NCBI GenBank assembly: GCA_000721275.1
Contig: JOFO01000086.1
Coordinates: 1-15,719 of the forward strand
Length of the DNA stretch: 15,719 bases
Direction of reading: 5' to 3'
From: Microtetraspora glauca
GTDB lineage: Bacteria > Actinomycetota > Actinomycetes > Streptomycetales > Streptomycetaceae
In this document: positions 6,263 to 13,198 of the stretch, piece after piece
Layout: each line of letters starts with the position of its first letter
Numbering within the stretch: position 1 is the first letter of the stretch
Made by a program: the position numbers and the translations under genes
Notes under the pieces: model-generated
What the model saw: only the letters and a program-made list of their open reading frames with translations
Database searches by the model: none
Told to the model about the DNA's origin: nothing

Positions 6263-6492
6263 CCCGTCGACACCTGCTCAACGCCGGCCGGCACGCCGCC
6301 ACCGACGACGCCGACCGACGACACGGCCACCGGCTCATCCCCGCCCACCAACGGGCCAACACCGACCACAACCCGATCGCGCCCGCCGTACGGCAGGTCA
6401 ACGCTCCCGCCTACTACGCCACCCGGCTGCTGCACGCCGGACCCGACGACCGCACCGGGCTCATGCCCGCCATCCGGGAGGTGACCCGATGA
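6259..6492 (+). CDS. Hypothetical protein, 77 aa, Arg/His-rich
   Basis: The start is GTG 6259 in a GTGA overlap with the previous stop and GGAGG upstream (6246-6250). The protein is basic and polar with many His and Arg residues (RRHLLNAGRHAATDDADRRH), followed by a segment with NAPAYYATRLLHAGPDDR. No domain is recognised. Third-position bias and tight packing between neighbours support it as a gene. It overlaps the WhiB gene by ATGA and may be co-translated with it. Confidence 0.65.
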   Translation: MTRRHLLNAGRHAATDDADRRHGHRLIPAHQRANTDHNPIAPAVRQVNAPAYYATRLLHAGPDDRTGLMPAIREVTR

Positions 6493-6884
6493 CCAGCCAG
6501 GAATGGCGCGACGACGCCGCCTGCCGCGACTACGACCCCGAACTCTGGCACCCCGTCTCCGACACCACCGCCGCACCCGCCATCCGCATCTGCACCACCG
6601 TCTGCCCCGTCCGCGAGGAGTGCCTCGACTTCGCTCTCAACGAAGGCGAGCAGTACGGCGTCTGGGGTGGCCTCACCGAAAAGGAGCGCCGGCAGCTCCG
6701 CGCCCCGCAGAAACTCCGGAAGCCGACCACCGGTGTCTCGCGGCCCGTCGACCACCACACCGAAATCATGACCCGCCACGCGGCCGGCGACCCGATCCCC
6801 GACATCGCGATCGCGGTCCGCTGCCACCCCGAAGCCGTCAAGTCGTACATCAAGCGGCAGCGCGCCCTGGAGCGTGCCGCATGA
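6489..6884 (+). CDS. WhiB-family Fe-S regulator with C-terminal HTH
   Basis: The 131-aa product has a WhiB domain at residues 5-72: C12, C35, C39 and C45 to hold a [4Fe-4S] cluster, then the G57-V-W-G-G61 turn that contacts the principal sigma factor, and a basic end (EKERRQLR). WhiB proteins act as sigma-A partners in transcription. Two things are unusual. The central cysteines are spaced C-x3-C (C35-TTV-C39) where C-x2-C is usual. After a linker, residues about 90-126 look like an extra helix-turn-helix (HTEIMTRHAAGDPIPDIAIA...) not present in standard WhiB proteins of about 80-100 aa. It probably redirects host or element promoters. Phage WhiB proteins such as TM4 gp49 are known to interfere with host WhiB2. 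Start and stop both overlap neighbours as ATGA. Confidence 0.92.
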   Translation: MTSQEWRDDAACRDYDPELWHPVSDTTAAPAIRICTTVCPVREECLDFALNEGEQYGVWGGLTEKERRQLRAPQKLRKPTTGVSRPVDHHTEIMTRHAAGDPIPDIAIAVRCHPEAVKSYIKRQRALERAA

Positions 6885-7180
6885 CCGCCTGGACCCGCCG
6901 CGCATCCGTCGACCTCACCGTCGCCCTGGTCGCCGAGGACGGCCACCGTCTGCCGCTCGTCGGCGACGAACGACTCGCAGCGGTGAAGACGATGTGCGCC
7001 CGTCAGGTGCCGGTCGACGTGATGGCGCACCGGCTCTGCATGAACGCTGACCGGCTGCGGTCTTGGGCCTGCCACTACGGGATCCAGTTGCCGCGCACCA
7101 CCCCGACCGGGGAGTGGAGCGAGCTCCGTCACCTGTTCGACGCCGGGGCGAAGACGACGCGGGCGAGGGCAGCCGCATGA
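6881..7180 (+). CDS. Small HTH-like protein
   Basis: The 99-aa product has a central segment (about residues 30-70: LAAVKTMCARQVPVDVMAHR then LCMNADRLRSWACHYGI) with the helix-turn-helix pattern of resolvase/sigma-4-type domains. It parallels the C-terminal extension of the WhiB protein encoded just upstream. Its tail is basic (AKTTRARAAA). It is likely a DNA-binding protein of the early operon; target and role are unknown. ATGA overlaps link it to both neighbours. Confidence 0.72.
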   Translation: MTAWTRRASVDLTVALVAEDGHRLPLVGDERLAAVKTMCARQVPVDVMAHRLCMNADRLRSWACHYGIQLPRTTPTGEWSELRHLFDAGAKTTRARAAA

Positions 7181-7449
7181 ACATCGTCGTGACCGTCGCC
7201 GCACTCATCTGCACCGGCCGGCCCATCAACGACCACGGCCACCCCATCGGCAACCCCTGCGGACGCCAGTTCGCCGGCCCCGAAGTCGTCAACGACGGCC
7301 GGGGACGGCCCCGCGAGGCCACCACCGCCGACATCCGCGAACACGCCCGCGCCGCCGGCTGGTCCACCGCCGGCCCGCCGATGTGTCCCGCCTGCCGCCG
7401 CCCCGACCCCGCAATCGCACGAAACCTCACCCGGAAGGACCAGCCGTGA
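7177..7449 (+). CDS. Small four-cysteine zinc-ribbon-like protein
   Basis: The 90-aa product has C12, C28 and C70-x2-C73 (MCPACRRP), a plausible treble-clef or ribbon zinc site with long intervening loops, and a helix (TTADIREHARAAGW) just before the last pair. I recognise no named family; the TADIREHARAAGW stretch resembles a DNA- or protein-recognition helix in small phage zinc proteins. ATGA overlap at the start, GTGA overlap at the stop. Confidence 0.75.
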   Translation: MNIVVTVAALICTGRPINDHGHPIGNPCGRQFAGPEVVNDGRGRPREATTADIREHARAAGWSTAGPPMCPACRRPDPAIARNLTRKDQP

Positions 7450-7622
7450 CCGCCACCACCACGAACACCAACGGCCGCCGCGAGATGTGGCTCGACCTCG
7501 GCCCGCTCCTCGGAGCCGGCTACGTGTGCGGCGAGCCGATGCCGGACATGCCCGACGGCGTTTGCGGCATGCCGGTCGAGGACGTCCCCTGCACCATCCA
7601 CCACCCCGGGCAGGAGGACTGA
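7446..7622 (+). CDS. 58-aa Cys/His microprotein
   Basis: The start is GTG 7446, set in a CCGGAAGGACCAGCCGTGA context (7431-7449) that recurs almost exactly before the gene at 13028. The protein has C28, C40, C49 and H52/H53, giving a possible C3H metal site with GEPMPDMPDG between the first cysteines. A Thr/Asn-rich N-terminus precedes it. Function is unknown. Only three bases separate its stop from the next ATG. Confidence 0.7.
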   Translation: MTATTTNTNGRREMWLDLGPLLGAGYVCGEPMPDMPDGVCGMPVEDVPCTIHHPGQED

Positions 7623-7625
7623 CCC

Positions 7626-7847
7626 ATGGTGACCGGCGCCCACTGGGCCGGACCCGCCGCCGCCGTACGCGCCGCCAACGGCTGGCCCGCCTGCGCCGCC
7701 CGATGCGGATGGCCGATGGACCCCGCCGGCCAAACCGACCAGAACGGCCACATCCACGACCGGCACCCCGACTGCGAAACCAACGCCCAGGTCATTCCGT
7801 TCCGACCCCGCACCACCCGACACCAGCCCGGACGGAGGACAGCGTGA
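7626..7847 (+). CDS. 73-aa Cys/His microprotein
   Basis: ATG 7626 has a strong AGGAGG ribosome site at 7612-7617, inside the end of the preceding gene. The protein has C23-x3-C27 and later H42, H44, H47 and C50, another possible zinc site, then a basic tail. It is the third consecutive small Cys-rich product in 700 bases. No family is recognised. Its stop overlaps the YqaJ start (GTGA). Confidence 0.7.
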   Translation: MVTGAHWAGPAAAVRAANGWPACAARCGWPMDPAGQTDQNGHIHDRHPDCETNAQVIPFRPRTTRHQPGRRTA

Positions 7848-8812
7848 CCACCACCCTGCACCGGCCCGAACTCGTCCTCACCGACGAACAAATCCGCGCC
7901 AACCGCAACCAGTGGCTCGCCACACGCGACACCGGCATCGGCGCCTCCGACATCGCCGCCGTCCTCGGCATCAGCCCCCGAGACTCCCCGTTCTCCTACT
8001 ACTGGCGCCGCCAACTCGGCACCGCCGTCGAACAGACCGAAGCGATGGAGTGGGGTCTCCGGCACGAACGGACCATCGCCGACAAGTTCGCCGAGAACCA
8101 CCCCGAATACGTCGTCAAGCCCGGCGGCCTGTACCGGCACCCCGAACACCGGTGGATGCTCGCCACCCCCGACCTGCTGCTGCACAGCGTCAACCCCGAC
8201 CACACCGACGCCCTCGCCCAGATCAAAACCACCCGCTCATGGGACGGCTGGGGCGACCCCGGCACCAACCAGATCCCCGCCCACTACGCCGCCCAGGTCC
8301 AGCAAGAGATGACCGTCATGGGTGCCACCCGCTGCTGGATCCCGGTCCTGTGCGGCGGCAACTCGTACCGCGAATACATCGTCGGCTGGGACCCGGCCGA
8401 CGCCGCCACCATCACCGCCGCCGGAGCCGAGTTCATGGCCCGCCTCGAGGCCGGCACACCGCCCGACGTTGACGGGGCCGTCGCCACCACCGAAACGCTC
8501 AAGCAACTCCACGCCACCGTCGTCGACGAGGTAGTGACGATCCCGCTGGACCTCGCCGACCAATACCGCACCCGCCGCGACCTGGCCGCCGACGCGCAGG
8601 CCGCGCTGCTCGAGGCCGAAAACCGGATCCGGGCGCTGCTCGGCGACTACAAGACCGCGGTCGCCGACGGGCGGCGGGTCGCCCAGCGGTCCGTCTACGA
8701 CACCACCCGGATCGACACGAAGCGGCTCAAGGCCGAGCAGCCCGACGTCTACGCCGCCTACGCCACCACGTCCACCGTCAACAAGCTCATGCCCTGCAAG
8801 GAGTCCAAGTGA
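7844..8812 (+). CDS. YqaJ-family viral recombinase (5'-3' exonuclease)
   Basis: The 322-aa product is a PD-(D/E)XK exonuclease of the YqaJ/lambda-Exo group, which resects duplex ends to expose single strands for an annealing protein. Visible motifs are G33?-like GIGASDIAAVLG (residues 30-41), W70-G-L-R-H-E75 (acidic metal ligand), A-T-P-D110, and Q126-I-K128 for the (E/Q)xK motif. Gln instead of Glu in the last is seen in other YqaJ proteins, so activity is likely retained. The C-terminal third is a helical extension with DLAADAQAALLEAENRIRALL. GGAGG lies upstream of GTG 7844. It is coupled by GTGA to recT, the classic two-gene recombination pair. Confidence 0.95.
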   Translation: MTTTLHRPELVLTDEQIRANRNQWLATRDTGIGASDIAAVLGISPRDSPFSYYWRRQLGTAVEQTEAMEWGLRHERTIADKFAENHPEYVVKPGGLYRHPEHRWMLATPDLLLHSVNPDHTDALAQIKTTRSWDGWGDPGTNQIPAHYAAQVQQEMTVMGATRCWIPVLCGGNSYREYIVGWDPADAATITAAGAEFMARLEAGTPPDVDGAVATTETLKQLHATVVDEVVTIPLDLADQYRTRRDLAADAQAALLEAENRIRALLGDYKTAVADGRRVAQRSVYDTTRIDTKRLKAEQPDVYAAYATTSTVNKLMPCKESK

Positions 8813-9594
8813 GCACCGTTTCGAATGCCGTCGCCCGCCGCGACGCCGGCCCGGCCGCCCTCGTCGAGCAGTACCGCGACGACCTGGCCATGGTCGCCCC
8901 CGCCCACGTCAACCCCGACAAGCTGTACCGAACCATGATCGGCCTGCTGCGCGGCAACGAGGCGCTCGCCCGGGCCGCCGGAGCGAACCCCGGCTCGTTC
9001 ATCGCCGCCGTCTTCGAATGCGCCGAACTCGGCCACCGACCCGGCGACACCTACCACTTCGTGCCGTTCGGCAACAAGGTCACCGGCATCGAGGACTACA
9101 AGGGCGAGATCGAGCGCATGTACCGCGCCGGTGCCGTCGTCTCCGTCAAAGCCGAAATCGTCTACGAGAACGACACCTACGACTTTGACGAGCAGACCAT
9201 GGACCGCCCCCGGCACGTCCGGGACCGGTTCGCCGGCAAGTCCACCCGCGGCCGGATGGTCGGCGTCTACGCGTACGCGGTGATGCGCGGCGGCGCCCTC
9301 TCCCGGGTGGTGGAGATGGGTGAGGAGGAGGTGCTCGAGCACAAGGCGGCGTCCCGGTCCGGGAACGGCGCCGACTCGCCGTGGACGAAGTGGCCGCGCT
9401 CCATGTGGTTGAAGACCGCGGTGCACGAGTTGGCGAAGTGGGTGCCGACCAGCAACGAGTACCTGACGGATCAGGCGCGGGCGCAGGGCGAGATGCTGCG
9501 GGCGGCGAACGCCCAGCCGGAGCCGGCCCCGACAGGGGCGCCGCAGGCCGAGGTGCTCCACGGCGACATCGTCACCGGCGGGCCGTCAGCATGA
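8809..9594 (+). CDS. RecT single-strand annealing protein
   Basis: The 261-aa product matches the RecT/Redbeta-like annealing family: VEQYRDDLAMVAPAHVNPDKLYR at the start (residues 19-41), then FIAAVFECAELGHRPGD (about 64-80), the FVPFGNKVTGIEDYKG region, and a core ending near WLKTAVHELAKWVPTS (about 198-214). The remaining tail is Pro/Ala-rich and probably disordered. It anneals complementary single strands made by the YqaJ exonuclease, promoting recombination-linked replication of the element. The start is GTG in the GTGA overlap, with AAGGAG just upstream. Confidence 0.96.
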   Translation: MSTVSNAVARRDAGPAALVEQYRDDLAMVAPAHVNPDKLYRTMIGLLRGNEALARAAGANPGSFIAAVFECAELGHRPGDTYHFVPFGNKVTGIEDYKGEIERMYRAGAVVSVKAEIVYENDTYDFDEQTMDRPRHVRDRFAGKSTRGRMVGVYAYAVMRGGALSRVVEMGEEEVLEHKAASRSGNGADSPWTKWPRSMWLKTAVHELAKWVPTSNEYLTDQARAQGEMLRAANAQPEPAPTGAPQAEVLHGDIVTGGPSA

Positions 9595-10049
9595 CCCACA
9601 TCCTCCAGGTCGTCTGGCCGATCACCGACGACAGCCGCACCCTCCGCGAACTCACCACCGAAGCCACCGCAGGCCTCGAACAGCTCGCCGACCAGGCCCA
9701 CGCCGTCATCACCGGCCCCCCGGTCTGGCTCGTCGCCCCCGCCGCCACCATCCCCGGCTGGACCGGCTACGCCCCCGGCGACGTCCTCATCGCCCGCATG
9801 CCCGCCGAACCATACGGCTCGATCAAAGACCACCGGCGAGCCGACCCGACCCCCGACCCGATCGTCGTCGAACGACTCATCTCCGGAACCCCGCCCACCC
9901 GGGTGCGCCCTTTCGAACGGACCGCGGCAATGGCGGCAATGGCGCGGCACGCCGAACCGGCCGCCGTCGCATCCCGGTTCGGGGTGAAGGTCACCGCGGT
10001 CGAGCAGGCAATCCACCGGAACCGGACGCGGGTCGGAGCGGCGGCGTGA
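9591..10049 (+). CDS. Hypothetical protein with C-terminal HTH
   Basis: The 152-aa product has an N-terminal alpha/beta part (about 1-75, WPITDDSRTLRELTTEATAG..., then VWLVAPAATIPGW and PGDVLIARMP) that I do not recognise, a Pro/Arg-rich linker, and a helix-turn-helix at about 112-148 (TAAMAAMARHAEPAAVASRF then GVKVTAVEQAI) of the resolvase/sigma-4 type. It is the third protein in this operon with such a segment. A DNA-binding role near the replication genes is plausible. It starts with ATGA overlapping recT and ends with GTGA. Confidence 0.7.
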   Translation: MTHILQVVWPITDDSRTLRELTTEATAGLEQLADQAHAVITGPPVWLVAPAATIPGWTGYAPGDVLIARMPAEPYGSIKDHRRADPTPDPIVVERLISGTPPTRVRPFERTAAMAAMARHAEPAAVASRFGVKVTAVEQAIHRNRTRVGAAA

Positions 10050-10207
10050 GTACCGGCGACCGCACCGCGCTGGCCGCGACCTGGGAGTGCCCGCTGTGCC
10101 CGCTGGTCGGGCTGGTACGCGCTGACGACCCGGCCGGCGCTGCGGTCGCCGTAGCTGACGCCCTCGAGGCCCACCTGCACGACCACCACGAACAGAAAGA
10201 GGCGTGA
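10046..10207 (+). CDS. 53-aa C2H2-type zinc-finger microprotein
   Basis: GTG 10046 opens a 53-codon frame that ends 3 nt before the replication initiator. The product has C15-P-L-C18 and, after 24 residues, H43, H45, H47 and H48 (AHLHDHHE), consistent with a CxxC...HxxxxH finger. The helix ADALEAHLHDHH would be the recognition helix. It is easily missed because of its size; its GTGA overlap and strong G/C third positions support it. Role unknown. Confidence 0.65.
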   Translation: MSTGDRTALAATWECPLCPLVGLVRADDPAGAAVAVADALEAHLHDHHEQKEA

Positions 10208-10210
10208 CCA

Positions 10211-11098
10211 GTGGCGCGCATTCGGACGATCAAGCCGGAGTTCTTCACCTCGCTGACCGTCGCCAGCCTCTCCCTCGAGGCCCGGTTGACGTTCATCGGG
10301 CTCTGGACCCACGTCGACGACGAAGGGCGCTGCGTCGACGACGCCCGGCTCATCAAGGCCGCCGTGTGGCCGCTCGACGACCGGCTCGCCGGCGACGTCG
10401 AACTCGACCTGAAGGCACTCACTGAGTCCTCACTGATCCTTCGCTACAAGGTGGGTGAGCGCTCATTCCTAGCCGTTCGGACGTGGCGTGAACACCAGCG
10501 GATCAACCGTCCGACGCCGAGCAGGATCCCCCCGCCGCCGGACGACGCTGCCGACGCCTCCAAAGTCTCTGACCAGCAGGAAGAGGGGCGTCAACCAGGG
10601 GAAACGTCGGCTCACGATTTCCTCCGTGAGGACTCAGTGAGGGCTCACGGAGCCGACAGTGAGGGCTCACCGCCGGAAAGGAAAGGAAAGGAACAGGGAA
10701 AGGAACAGGGAAAGGAAGAACGCGCGGGCGCGAGCGCCCGGCGAACCTCCGCCCGAGCCGACGCTCTCTTCGAAGAGTTCTGGGCTGCCTACCCCCGCAA
10801 GGAAGCCAAGGGCGCCGCCCGCAAGGCATGGGACAAAGCCGTCACCAGAGCCAGCGCCGAAACCATCGCCGCCGCTGCCGTTCGCTATCGCGACCAGGCC
10901 GGACGAGAGCCGCAGTACACCGCCCACGCAGCCACCTGGCTCAACGCCGACCGCTGGACCGACGAACCCACCCCCGCCCGGTCCACCAACCAGCGAACCA
11001 CCGGCGCGAATCGGCACATCGACCGCCGCGGTGACAACCCCTTCGCCAACGGCGCCAACGCCACCTACGCCAGCCAAACCACCGGAGGCCACCGATGA
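10211..11098 (+). CDS. Replication initiator / replisome organiser
   Basis: The 295-aa product begins with a conserved winged-helix domain (about 2-105: RIRTIKPEFFTS, EARLTFIGLWTHVDDEGRC, WREHQRINRP) found at the start of many actinophage replication proteins. A charged, low-complexity linker (about 108-180) includes KGKEQGKEQGKEE. A C-terminal DnaD/loader-contact-like domain follows (about 183-255: FEEFWAAYPRKEAKGAARKAW and the YTAHAATWLNADRW region). Such proteins bind the origin and recruit the helicase loader, here encoded next. The linker-coding DNA holds dyads and a purine tract that look like an origin. The start is GTG 10211, three bases after the previous stop, with GAGG upstream. 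It ends with an ATGA overlap onto the loader gene. Confidence 0.88.
   Translation: MARIRTIKPEFFTSLTVASLSLEARLTFIGLWTHVDDEGRCVDDARLIKAAVWPLDDRLAGDVELDLKALTESSLILRYKVGERSFLAVRTWREHQRINRPTPSRIPPPPDDAADASKVSDQQEEGRQPGETSAHDFLREDSVRAHGADSEGSPPERKGKEQGKEQGKEERAGASARRTSARADALFEEFWAAYPRKEAKGAARKAWDKAVTRASAETIAAAAVRYRDQAGREPQYTAHAATWLNADRWTDEPTPARSTNQRTTGANRHIDRRGDNPFANGANATYASQTTGGHR
10418..10720. other. Candidate replication origin inside the initiator gene
   Basis: Repeated GTGAG/CTCAC elements cluster here: CTCACTGA at 10418-10425 and 10429-10436; perfect palindrome TGAGCGCTCA at 10456-10465; CTCACG (10611-10616) paired with CGTGAG (10625-10630); and the 14-mer CAGTGAGGGCTCAC at 10635-10648 and again at 10657-10670, 22 bp apart, each holding GTGAG-GG-CTCAC. 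A tract of 44 purines in 46 nt (10675-10720), with a 12-bp repeat, follows at once. Iterons followed by a strand-asymmetric tract, within the linker of an initiator gene, match the plan of the lambda origin in gene O. No experiment supports this; it is pattern-based. Confidence 0.5.
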
Positions 11099-11805
11099 CC
11101 GCCGAACTCGTACGCAACAGCCTCCACGACTGGCAGGCCCGAATCGACGCCCACACCCCCACCACCAACCTCGACGACACAACCCACGCCGCCCGACTCG
11201 CCGAAGCCGACGCCGCCGAAATGGACGCCATCCGCGCCCGCCAAGCCGCCAACCGGGCCATCACCTACACTCGCCGCCGGCCCTCGAGGTACGCAGGCGC
11301 CAGCTACGACATCCTCACCCCCGCCCAAAACCCGGACGGGAAAATCGCCCGCTGGTGGGACGCCGGCCCCCGCTCCCTCGTCCTCGCCGGCCCGGCCCGC
11401 ACCGGCAAAACCACCGCCGCATACGCGATCGCCAACGACGTCCACACCCGCGACGTCTGGGTCATGGCATGGACAGCCGCCGACCTGTCCGCCGCCCTCA
11501 AGCCCGACAGCAGCGAACCCCTCGCCTACGACTACGCCACCACCTGCCCGCTGCTGCTCCTCGACGACCTCGGCCGCGAACGCGCCACCGACTGGTGGCT
11601 CGAACAGCTCCAGCGGATCGTCGACGCCCGCTGCGCCAACGAACGTCGGCTTCTTGTCACCACGAACAGCGGCGGCAGCGCCGACGAAACCTATGACCAG
11701 CTCGTTACCCGGTACGGCACCCCGGTGGTGGAGCGGCTCATCGACGGCGGCGGCGTTCTCGTCCTCGACGGACCAACGGTTCGACAGGTAGTGACGGAAT
11801 GGTGA
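11095..11805 (+). CDS. DnaC/IstB-like AAA+ helicase loader
   Basis: The 236-aa product has a helical N-terminal part (about 1-65), then an AAA+ core: Walker A G99-P-A-R-T-G-K105-T106, Walker B LLLL-D157-D158-LG, and a sensor-1-like VTTNS near residue 190. It resembles DnaC and phage helicase loaders, which open the DnaB ring onto single-stranded DNA at the origin using ATP. The gene order initiator then loader parallels lambda O-P. The initiator C-terminal domain is its expected partner. The IstB transposition partner is excluded by the absence of an istA-like transposase. It overlaps the initiator by ATGA and its stop lies within the start of the next gene. Confidence 0.88.
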   Translation: MTAELVRNSLHDWQARIDAHTPTTNLDDTTHAARLAEADAAEMDAIRARQAANRAITYTRRRPSRYAGASYDILTPAQNPDGKIARWWDAGPRSLVLAGPARTGKTTAAYAIANDVHTRDVWVMAWTAADLSAALKPDSSEPLAYDYATTCPLLLLDDLGRERATDWWLEQLQRIVDARCANERRLLVTTNSGGSADETYDQLVTRYGTPVVERLIDGGGVLVLDGPTVRQVVTEW

Positions 11806-12977
11806 CTACCTACCCCTGGGAACGCATCAACCCGCTCGAGTTCAACGACGGCGTGCTCTACCTGCCCGCCATGGTCGAACTCCAACCCCGCCTACCTGAC
11901 TGGGGACACCCCGGCATCCGGGAGCGGGTCAACCACGACCGGCCCCACGGCATCAAGGGAGCAAGGCTCCTCTGCCTGCTGTGCATGCGGGGCCGCGCCG
12001 AACGCGGCAAGCCGCCGGCCCCGGTGTGGCTCACCTTTGTCGACGACTCCCGCAAGCCACACTTCCGTCACGAAGACGGCCGCTCACCGCACGCCGAGCA
12101 CGAACCAGAGACCGACATCCACAAGGCCCTCAAAGAGCGCGAGGCCCGCACCTGGGGCGCCGCCGGGGCGCTCGAGGTCGACATCGAGGTGTGGCGGCCC
12201 CGCGCTCGCCGCCGGCCGGATGTCTTGGCAGTCGGCCCCGAACTGACGATTGCCGGGGAGATCCAGCACTCGAAGGTGGAAGCTCGAACCGTCCAGGCCC
12301 GGCAGAAGGCCCTCCGCAAAGCTGGAGACCGGGTCGTGTGGACGACCGACCTGCCGGCCGGCGACATCGGGTTCATGCACCTGGTGCCACACCTCGCCGT
12401 GCCTACCGTCAAGGACTACCGGTTCTACCTGCACGAGCCGGAGCTCGCCATTGCCTCCGGCACCACCGTGTTCGAACGCCAACGGTGCGGATGGCCAGAC
12501 ATCTGGAACGGCAGCTCACCCCGCTGCCCGGTGACACGCAAGATGATCCCCTGCGGGGGCTGGCACCTGTACCCCTCGCTGAACCCGAGCGCCTACCAGC
12601 AGCGGCCAGTCGACCCGACAGCGCACTTCCCGTACGGCCCGCAGCCCCACCTCGACCACCTGCTCGAAGGCATCCTCCACGGGCAGTGGCTGCCGTACCG
12701 GCGCAGCAAGCGTGTCACCTGGATTCCCGCCGACGACTACGACAACGTCGTTGCCGAACGCGGCGGTGACATCAACCAGGCCGAGACCGCCCCTGCCCGA
12801 CGCCGTGACCGTGGTGCCGGTCGGGCATGCGAAGTGCGGGCCGGCACCACGGTTCAATCGACCCCGGAACAGGTCGCCTCCCCGGTGTGCCTCACCTGCC
12901 GCGAGCCGACCAACAACCGTGACCGGTCTGGACTCCCGCGCTGTGCCAGCTGCTGCGACTGGCTGGGGGTCACATGA
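11799..12977 (+). CDS. CoiA-like competence nuclease with zinc-binding cysteines
   Basis: The 392-aa product contains a PD-(D/E)XK-type core of the CoiA form: RRRP-D141-VLAVG, then E154-I-Q156-H-S158 (E-x-Q-x-S replaces E-x-K) followed by the ARTVQARQKAL helix. CoiA proteins promote recombination of incoming DNA, and this family is linked to junction or branch processing. An N-terminal C59-x2-C62 pair with nearby His-rich HFRHEDGRSPHAEHE, and a C-terminal C364-x2-C367...C382-x2-C385 ribbon, suggest zinc sites for DNA or partner binding. ATG 11799 is used here; GTG 11802 would give the operon's usual GTGA overlap. Its place between loader and RuvC-like resolvase fits a recombination role. Confidence 0.75.
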   Translation: MVTTYPWERINPLEFNDGVLYLPAMVELQPRLPDWGHPGIRERVNHDRPHGIKGARLLCLLCMRGRAERGKPPAPVWLTFVDDSRKPHFRHEDGRSPHAEHEPETDIHKALKEREARTWGAAGALEVDIEVWRPRARRRPDVLAVGPELTIAGEIQHSKVEARTVQARQKALRKAGDRVVWTTDLPAGDIGFMHLVPHLAVPTVKDYRFYLHEPELAIASGTTVFERQRCGWPDIWNGSSPRCPVTRKMIPCGGWHLYPSLNPSAYQQRPVDPTAHFPYGPQPHLDHLLEGILHGQWLPYRRSKRVTWIPADDYDNVVAERGGDINQAETAPARRRDRGAGRACEVRAGTTVQSTPEQVASPVCLTCREPTNNRDRSGLPRCASCCDWLGVT

Positions 12978-13027
12978 TTCCGCCGCGCCCACCGACACTT
13001 CCGCCCCGCCAACCGGAAGGACCAGCT

Positions 13028-13198
13028 GTGAACATCGACGACCGCGACACCGTCATCCGAGACCTCACCGAACACCACCCCAACCCCACCCGGCAGGACG
13101 TTCGCGACTGGCTCGGTGAGCACCTGTACGACGACGACTGGGACGAGCACGACGTCGACAACATCCACACAGAGATCCAGAAAGGCGGCCAGCCGTGA
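13028..13198 (+). CDS. Small acidic protein, 56 aa
   Basis: GTG 13028 is preferred because GGAAGGA lies 8 nt upstream and the 13013-13031 context is nearly identical to that before the gene at 7446. ATG 12974 is in frame, gives the ATGA overlap with the CoiA-like gene, and would add 18 Pro-rich residues. The protein is strongly acidic (HLYDDDWDEHDVDNIHTE) with a helix IRDLTEHHPNPTRQDVRDWL like a small winged-helix or UBA-sized fold. Acidic DNA-mimic behaviour is conceivable but unsupported. It overlaps the resolvase gene by GTGA. Confidence 0.7.
   Translation: MNIDDRDTVIRDLTEHHPNPTRQDVRDWLGEHLYDDDWDEHDVDNIHTEIQKGGQP

Noticed and set aside
10659..11696. 345-codon plus-strand frame spanning the initiator and loader genes
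   Set aside because: Its product is low-complexity Pro/Arg/Thr, and it overlaps two recognised genes in another frame.
11095..11805. IstB transposition helper
   Set aside because: The Walker motifs fit IstB as well as DnaC, but there is no IstA-type transposase or insertion-sequence ends, and the gene follows a replication initiator.
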